A DNA stretch of 64,000 nucleotides from Artocarpus heterophyllus (lineage: Eukaryota; Streptophyta; Magnoliopsida; Rosales; Moraceae), in contig CM046353.1 of assembly GCA_025403435.1 (NCBI GenBank), positions 13,254,836 through 13,318,835 of the forward strand. The letters run 5' to 3'. The notes beneath the pieces are model-generated. The model made no database searches. It was not told where the DNA came from and saw only the letters and a list, made by a program, of their open reading frames with translations. Positions within the stretch are counted from its first letter, which is position 1. Every line of letters begins with the position of its first letter. This document shows positions 57,017 to 64,000 of this stretch, one piece after another. Made by a program: the position numbers and the translations under genes.

Positions 57017-57017
<1 letters not shown>
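52771..57017. other. Gene-poor stretch
   Basis: It is mostly AT-rich with no supported gene. Two less AT-rich islands stand out: 53875-53990 (CCCAAGAGTCCCATAGGTGG ... GAGAGGCACGGGAAAG) and 55020-55540 (GTCGGCAAGGACCCAAAGCC; TCGCATAGTGATCGCGGTTG). Neither gives a recognisable protein or RNA. 56105-56265 has TATAAAACTCTCATATTATAA and TGTTTGG words recalling a degraded MITE. Confidence 0.5.
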
Positions 57018-57050
<33 letters not shown>

Positions 57051-57092
57051 GTATGTATATGTATATGTATATATGTATGTATATGTATATAG
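57018..57092. repeat. (TA)n and (TATG)n-like microsatellite
   Basis: A long TA run starts at about 57018 and grades into TATGTATATG repeats up to 57092. Confidence 0.9.
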
Positions 57093-57485
57093 TTGGCCCG
57101 TCTATGGAATCAAATTCGAGTAAAAGAGAGAGAAAGGGTGATTGGTGAACATATAACATCTCAAAGAAACTTTTCTATTCGCATACTACGAACAAAATTA
57201 GTTACATATTGAAAAAGATTAATTATAGACATATAGAGAGCTAAATACAATGCAGAGGCTTATTAACTACTCTAACTTATAACAACGGCAATTAACCGGC
57301 GCCTTTAACAAAATTAGTTGGTTTCAGTAACTCTAACTAATATAAGGTGAACTACTTTGTCTAACACGGCCTATCATGTATACAAGAAAGCAACTAGTTT
57401 AGTCTCTAAATAAATTACGGCATAATTTTTTAGAATAATTATGGCATAAAATCTGTATATATACATATATAAAGCTTGAAATGCT

Positions 57486-57519
<34 letters not shown>

Positions 57520-58717
57520 GTTGGTTGTCTTCTCTTGTTATCGATTCAAAAATATACAATATTGCGTGTGAAAATTACAGGTAATAAGCAATCATACCGT
57601 TGCACTTGGTGATCAGAGATCGGAAGACGTTATCAAGAAAATAAAAGTAATATAGGGGATAGAGCACATTAAGTGAAACTAGTTTTGATTTTGCTTTGAT
57701 TGTACACTACGGATGTTATAATAGTATAATCTATCCTCATGTAAGTAAGAATTAAGTTTAATTACAAAATTTTCCCTCTTAACTGTAGTTCTTATAGCTA
57801 TGTATTTTTCAATACTTAAAAGATAATATTTATTCTCATATTTATAAAATATTAACGAAAAAACTCTTTTTTATTAGTATTTTTAACAGAACTAACATGT
57901 GCAATTCAAAAAAAATAGTGAGTGTAGTTTTATGGTCACGATAACATACATGATCCTGATTAGGATTGTCTTTTATATTTTGGATTGCAATGATTAAATT
58001 TGTTATTTTATAACACGTACACACATTCAACACACTTGTGTACTTCTTTCATTTATTTAATAAATTTGAGTCCCAAATAAAGCGAAAATCAAAATCACCA
58101 AGAATTTAAACCGATATTTGAGCAATATTAGAGTTGGCAAATCCACTGTCCAATTAGAAGACAGAAAGACGATTTTATTTGAAAAAATAAAATAAAATAA
58201 AATAAAATAAAAGAAGATATATTGTTCGAGGGACAGGATAATATATCCTTTGGGGGATCATGAATAGCATATCCGTAGGGGCGATTTTTATTTATATTTT
58301 TTATTGCTTGTTTTGTTTGCTTTAGCAGTAGTACAGTAGTATGTTTGTGTCACAAGGAAAGGTCATTCTAAATTATCAGTTACGGCATTGCTTCTGTTTA
58401 TGTAGTCTGTACCGTGCAGCTTTCACTCATTATTGCACATCTTTTTTTTTTTAAAATGTCATTCATTTCATGCAATTTGTTTTTGAATCTTTTTTTTTTT
58501 TTTTTGAAAATTGGATTTACTCATTGCATATAAAACACTATGCAGCCATATTATAACTTATTGAAGTGGTGCGTTGAGGGTAATATATGCTGCTTTTAGC
58601 CCATTTTCTCCTTCTTTGCACTCATTTGGCCGTGGTCTACCCTGTATTCTTCTATATATTTGTTTGTTGAACTAATCAATTATGATCAATTATATACAAT
58701 GGTAGGAGGGAATAAAT
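57093..58717. other. Intergenic DNA, no gene recognised
   Basis: AT-rich, with microsatellites, an AAAAT repeat (58185-58210) and poly-T runs near 58442 and 58493. The last five bases, TAAAT (58713-58717), are the left target duplication of the next element. Confidence 0.5.
57488..57519. repeat. (ATT)n microsatellite
   Basis: Around ten ATT triplets. The poly-Asn minus-strand frame is an artefact of it. Confidence 0.92.
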
Positions 58718-59943
58718 TGTTGGGTTTGGTGCCCTAAAAGCTGTGACATTGTACATATTATTAATAAATAAATAAAATGACATTTATTATTATTTTGGTT
58801 GATTATATGTATTATGAATACATTTATAAACATCAAGAAAATTCCATGATTATTTATGTGACTATAAATTTAGCATATAAGTGTTATTTGCTTAGGGATA
58901 AAATTTATAGATAATAATCTAAATAGTCCGTAATAATTAATTAAAGTTTAGGATCTTTAATTAAAAATTACAAGTACGGTCTAATCTCATCTAAAATGAA
59001 ATAGTCATTATCCGGACTATTAATGTAGAGACATTGGATTTGAGGGGTACTTTATATAATGAGATTATATAGGACTGGACCAGATAAATTATGAATCTCT
59101 AATAATCATCCGTTACAAATAGAGTATTCAAATTTATCACTATGATGATCATATATTTGTCAGTCTTAATCCTGAGTATTTATTAGACTCCTATTTATTA
59201 CATTATGTTTTTTGACTTGCATGGTAAGATTTGTCTAAGCACAGATTATAACTTAGCATCTTGGAAACATAAAGTAATAAATTGCTGGGAATAATATTAT
59301 ACAGATATGGAATCCATTCCTTCCCTATGGAAGTTATAAAAATAGTTCTCTTGAGTGATAATTCAAGATTTGAACAATAGAGCGCTCGTTCATAATAAGA
59401 TTATGAATTAATTGTTCATTAGAGATTTATTGGAACTCAATGATAAAGATGTAATAAAAGAGGTGAACGGAAATTGAACCTAGCTCTTATTATGAACTAT
59501 TTATGGAGGACTGACTTATATGTAATGATTATATCAATGGACTACTCGCTAATTTTCTTTGAGTAATTTCACTATAATCTCAAGAGTTCAGTTTCAGGTT
59601 TTTAGTAGAGTAACACTGAAACTAATAAATTTGGCACATTAATTAAAGAGTTTGATTAAATGTCAAATTTATTGGAGCTTGGGTTATAGGTCCATAGGTC
59701 CCCAATACCACCTCTGTAACACTATATTGGATTTTTGCATAGAATGAATTATACATGTTTAATTCAGAATTTTTGAATTCTGAATTAATTTTTTCACACT
59801 TAAATTATTAACGTGACACAAAAAAATGTTCTCTATGACACATAATGAATGTGATAAATGTTATCACATTTAACTGAGCATTAGTTAATTAATTGATTAT
59901 TGTTAAAATCTATTCTTAAATAAATGTGATTTATTTTTGAATT

Positions 59944-59974
<31 letters not shown>

Positions 59975-60668
59975 GGTTTTGAACCAAATCTTTTTATATA
60001 TATATAAGATTTTATAATATATTAATATAATATTATAAAATAAAAAAAAGGAAAGACGTGAAACTGAGTTTCACGCTTTCCACACACACATATATATATG
60101 ACCGAATCATTGATTCAGTAAAATAAAATAAAATAAAATAAAGGGGGAAAAGGCAAGCGTCCTTTTTTATTAACGGTAACTTATATATATATACATATGC
60201 ATATGTGTGTGAACCGTGAATGTGGGTGATTCGGGAAAAAGAAGAAACAAAAAAAGGGAAAGTAAAATTACTAATGGCTCAGTTATAAAAAGGGAGAGAT
60301 AACAGTTATCTCAGTAATTTTTATTCACATAATTTTTAGAGAGAAAAACTGAGAGTTCTTCTCTAAAGAAAAAGGTCTGCTATCTCATGTGTTAAGTACA
60401 TAGCAAATTTAGAAAAGTGTGAGGAAAATTCATTCTTGCAGTTTGACGCCCACTCGTCTTTCTATTGGTGTGGAGGCCTGGTTTGGAAGATCGTGGTGTC
60501 AAAGAGGAAAGCTAGGATACCCTGATAGTCTTTAAAAGGTTAGTACAAATTCCTAAAGCTTTCTGTAATTAAAATTATATATCTATTCCCGATGAACAAA
60601 GTTTTCAGAAAATTTTTGTTTGTCAACGATCCGTTCCTTCCGCTACGTTTCATGTTTTAATTCCAACA
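58718..60668 (+). mobile_element. Copia-like solo LTR with perfect TAAAT target duplication
   Basis: It runs from TGTTGGGTTTGGTGCCCTAA to TTTTAATTCCAACA, 1951 bp, with TAAAT directly before (58713-58717) and after (60669-60673). It contains a TATA-like TATAAAA (60284-60290) followed by a leader with GAGAGTTCTTCTC, a perfect hairpin at 60050-60081 and a TA microsatellite at about 59948. No internal region. It shares the plan of the LTRs at 27836 and 39098. Confidence 0.92.
60050..60081. repeat. Stable hairpin in the solo LTR
   Basis: GGAAAG-A-CGTGAAAC, loop TGA, GTTTCACG-CTTTCC: 14 pairs with a single bulged A. It lies about 200 bp upstream of the TATA-like box. Confidence 0.85.
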
Positions 60669-61844
60669 TAAATTACACTCAATTTTTTTTTATTCATGAA
60701 TCTATATATTTAAAAAATATATATGTCATTAATAAATTAATATCTCACTTACACATTTACTTGATAAAAAAATTAACAAATAACTTAAAATCCCTAATAC
60801 TATCTGTTCAATTTATACATATTGATATTAATGTCATTGCAGATTTATTCCCTTTTTTTTTGTAAAAAAATGGATCATCCTACCTTCCTCACTCAACCTC
60901 ATAAGAGAAATTTCTTAAGACCATAGGTAGAAACAACAAAAGAACCTGACCCATAATTTTGTCTAGTAGCATTTTTAGAGTAAGTCGTAATAGCCTAAAC
61001 CATATTCAACTGGCCCACAAAAGGGCATAATAATAGCCTCACTTTGAATGATAAAAGAGAGTCTTAATAAGTTATCCTCTTATCGTTATATTACTATCAA
61101 AAATGGTGATTTAGCATGTGTTTAACAAATCCAGTTTGAACCACTTCTGTGATCAATTATAACGATAGGAGGGAATAAATTATTCTCAATTTTTTATCCA
61201 TGAATCTATATTACATTAAAAAAATCATTTATGTTATTAACACGTTAATATCTCATTTAACAAGTTAACTTGATAAAAAAAATGATAAATAACTTAAAAT
61301 ACTTAATAGTTTGAACCACAAAAAGTGGTTCAAACTATTTTTGCTACATTATTTTTTTCACGTAATTTAAACGACAAACTGTTCGGGGAAAAAAAAAAGG
61401 TTCAAATTGCAGTTACAAAACATCCTATTATTCGGTCAATAGCTTGCGGGGCCTCGTTGATGATCAGTGCGCCCCGTTGATTACATTTGAGCAAATTTCT
61501 TATAATGGGAAATTTCGCACTTTGTACCAACGAAAGTTCTCTGTTGAAGCATATATATTTGTGTGTCATTATGTATGTACATATAAAGAAACACACACCA
61601 ATTTTTTTAATGAAAACTGGGGACGGATTTTTAAAATGGCACATCTATAATATAATGTAACATAATATGATAGGGTAAATTTCACTAACACTCATTATGT
61701 TTACTAAAATTATAGACACATTTCTTGGACCAAATTTAATTACATTGACAATCTCTGCTTTTTTTAAAAAAATTACAAAAAGACCCTCTCTGACCGTTAC
61801 TGTTGATTCTGATTTGACCGTTAGTTTTGTTTATGTGACAATCC
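60669..61844. other. AT-rich stretch with MITE-like pieces
   Basis: No gene was recognised. It includes a perfect 15-bp hairpin (61305-61339) and repeated words (TTTATATTYAAAAAAT; CATTAATAAATTAATATCTC at 60726, echoed at 61231) suggesting a diverged duplication of about 500 bp spacing. Confidence 0.5.
61305..61339. repeat. Perfect 15-bp hairpin
   Basis: AATAGTTTGAACCAC, loop AAAAA, GTGGTTCAAACTATT. The words recall the 'gtttgaacca' ends of the MITE family, so this may be two MITE ends joined. Confidence 0.85.
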
Positions 61845-62100
61845 GACTGCTCAACCCAGAGCTAAATAAGGCCACGATCAAGAATAAGTATCCTTTTTCA
61901 AGGATTGACGATCTTTTTGATCAGCTAAAAGGAGCAACGACATTTTTAAAGATGGATTTATGCTCCAGATATCACTAGTTCCGAGTCAAAGAAGGAGATT
62001 TTCCAAAGACAGCATTCCGAACATGTTATGAGCATTATGAGTTTTGCGTAATGTTATTTGAATTGACCAACACTTCGACAACGTTTATGGATTTGAGGTA
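61845..62100 (+). pseudogene. Ty3/gypsy reverse transcriptase fragment
   Basis: One frame reads [20 protein letters not shown], then [11 protein letters not shown], a TAG stop, [30 protein letters not shown] and FMDL. This parallels the RT of the element at 34732 ([28 protein letters not shown]). Only about 80 codons of the RT are left and the active-site block is absent. No LTR belongs to it with certainty. Confidence 0.88.
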
Positions 62101-62613
62101 AAATAAGTTTAAGAATTTTTCGGACATTATAGTTTAAAATGCACAAATTAAAATGCCCCTATATTAGCCAAAATGTTTTTTAATTATTCATGGTATTAGA
62201 AATGGCCATCTTGCTCTTACCTAAGATTAAAAAAAATTGAGTTTAATTAGATTTTTTTTGCATTTGTAACCATCAATTTCACTCAAATTATAGATAAAAA
62301 TGTTTTTTCTTTTATTTTTTTCTTCGAAAAACCTCTTTTTAATTGTAATATTATTGAATGATTTAGATTGTGATGTGTGAAATACTATTAATATTTTTCA
62401 TCCACTAAAATGTCAAAAAATATAAAAACATTTCTAATACAAACTAGCATTATATCATCTAAATCTTTATTTCTATAAAATTAAAAAATTATAATAAAAT
62501 TTAAAAACAAAAAAGATACTTTTTTAAAAAAATAAAGAGATCAGATATAAAATTTTAAAATGTTTATTAAAATAATAATTAAAAAAACTCTCCCTCTGTG
62601 GCTACACCGCATC
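62101..62613. other. AT-rich spacer, no gene recognised
   Basis: It contains only A/T runs. No motif continues the RT fragment. Confidence 0.5.
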
Positions 62614-63230
62614 TGTAACACCCGAGATTTTTAATGCATTAAAAATGCATTAAGTTGATGATTATATTAAGATAAAAAGTACAATTAAAGAAAAATACTG
62701 TATAATATTACAGGAAATTATACAGTATTAGAGCAAAGCAGTATAGCAATTAGACTGTTTAAGGTCATGTAGTACAGAATTGGATTGTGTGGACCACAAT
62801 TTCTTTTTATACTTTTATAAAAGAAAAGAAGAAAAAAAGAGAGGGAAAATCAGAAAAATCACACAAAATTCGGGTCTCTCTCTCTACTTTCTCTCTCTAG
62901 AATTCTCTCTCTCTCCTCAAATCTCGTTTGAGATTCCGGTTTCTTTTTTCGACACCTCCCACACCAATGGGAAGCTTTCGTTGAGCTGAGTCCAACGAGG
63001 TGTCGTGCTACCCAAAACGCCGCCGAAAGAAGGCTCACGCGCCGTCCAAAGTGGCGGTGAAACCTATTTCTTTCCGACGTCATTTCTCCGCCGTCCGACC
63101 ACCAATCAACGTGATCTTGGTGTCTATGAACTCAGCGTGAGCAGAGGAACAAGATGGTATCATTTTTCCAGCTCAATTTTGGCTAGAAAAGCCTCGCCAT
63201 AGGAGCTCCGTCGTCGCCGTGGAGCCACCG
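62614..63230 (+). mobile_element. 5' part of a gypsy-type LTR, plus orientation
   Basis: It starts TGTAACACCCGAGATTTTTA, with the conserved TGTAACRCCC start of the LTRs at 24767 and 30607. It continues to a TCTCTCTC-rich leader block (62872-62935), as in the LTR at 30607. After about 63230 similarity continues in the opposite orientation, so this piece is cut short. Confidence 0.55.
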
Positions 63231-64000
63231 CCGGACCCACCGTCTCCGGCTTCGAGTCTCGATCTCCCCAAGCTCAAAATCAAATTTTAAAACTTGTTTT
63301 TCAATTCCCAGATCATGAAAATCATATATAAAGCATAGAAAACCATAATATAACACATTTAAAGCATTTTTCCCAAATTTAAACTCAATTTCACATTTGA
63401 TTTGAAAATCAAAGAAAAATACAAAAACTTGATTAATTCAATTTTTGTTCAAATAAAGCTTAGATTCATTGTAAAACAAGTCCTATAAGCTTAGATTAAA
63501 CATTATCTAAGCTCATCAAAGCTCGGATTGCAAAATACAAAGAAAATTGAAAAATTGAAAAAGTTTTGAAATTTTGAAAACTAACCTTGATTCAATCCTT
63601 GAATCTTGTTTGTGGTTGCTCAATCACGTTCCCAAGCCCCCAATCTGCTAAACCAAAGCTTGGGCTCGATTTTGAAATCAAAATTTTTGAGAGAATGAGA
63701 GAGAGAAAGAGACGGTAAGACGGAAAGAGAGAGACGAGTGATAGAGAGAGAGAGTGATCATGAGAAATGGGAAGGGAAAGGAAGAAGAAAAAGAAAATTT
63801 AAAGGCCCAATGGCATTTTCGTAAATATGAGGAAAATGTGGGGTAAAATGTCATTTAATATTTTTAACACTAAAATTCAAATTTTTAAATATGACAAATG
63901 CAACAAAATCTTTAAATGACTAAAATTATCAACAAAATTTACACTGGCACACTTAATAACTAAACTTAACATAACTAACCTTATTTTGAAATTCAGGGGT
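63231..64000 (-). mobile_element. Part of a gypsy-type LTR, minus orientation, cut by the window edge
   Basis: The sequence runs parallel to 7750-8570 of the solo LTR on the same strand: CCCCAARMTC, CCCAGRYCATGAAAA, AAGCTTAGATTC, TAAGCTCAT, CTAACCTYGA, GGTTGCYSAATCACGT, then a GAGAGAGA tract and a GGCACACY-TAA end part. It is diverged, and no iterons were found. Its true end is beyond base 64000. Confidence 0.75.

Noticed and set aside
61402..61650. Overlapping frames on both strands near 61500
   Set aside because: No family resemblance, and neither frame continues into the gypsy RT fragment that follows.

Overview
The window reads as nuclear DNA of a flowering plant, probably a eudicot. It is very AT-rich, its protein genes are split by GT-AG introns, and most of it is LTR retrotransposons, MITEs and Mutator-like remnants in various stages of decay. 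No bacterial, phage or organellar gene was seen, and no tRNA or rRNA gene was recognised.

Only two intact host genes can be supported, both on the + strand. The first (15939-19217, seven exons, 401 codons) encodes a DUF155/RMD1-family mitochondrial protein of the RETARDED ROOT GROWTH type. The second (44555-48309, two exons, 422 codons) encodes a plant protein with an RRM-like C-terminal domain. They are about 25 kb apart and show no sign of working together.

Layout: 1-3575 is a decayed Ty1/copia element on the minus strand (gag, protease, integrase, then LTR). 4134-6077 holds MITEs and tandem duplications. 6351-15045 is a Ty1/copia element on the minus strand with both LTRs, a primer-binding site and near-matching 5-bp target duplications; its 3' LTR is split by a 2.1-kb solo LTR of a Ty3/gypsy family (6431-8570, perfect GAATA duplication). 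The first host gene follows, then a pyrimidine-rich desert. 22421-29470 is a run of LTRs: a copia-like LTR carrying a MITE, a 3-kb solo LTR with two GC-rich iteron arrays, and another copia-like LTR. A Mutator transposase N-terminal remnant precedes a truncated Ty3/gypsy chromovirus-like element (30607 to about 36050: LTR, gag, protease, RT, RNase H, no integrase, no 3' LTR). 36575-42060 holds a DUF1985 gene relic, an LTR, a local duplication and a Mutator transposase C-terminal relic. The second host gene follows, with a MITE in its intron. 49425-50395 is a head-to-tail-like pair of long-TIR MITEs, and 51650-52565 is an inverted telomere-like minisatellite. 58718-60668 is a clean copia-like solo LTR (TAAAT duplication). 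The right edge carries a gypsy RT scrap and two oppositely oriented LTR pieces.

The most unusual signal is a set of arrays of a GC-rich, nearly palindromic motif (TTCGGCAGGCCGAA and variants). They occur in LTRs of at least two different families, at four places in the window. Function calls for host genes rest on recognised family motifs. LTR boundaries were read by eye from TG...CA ends, target duplications and copy-to-copy comparison.
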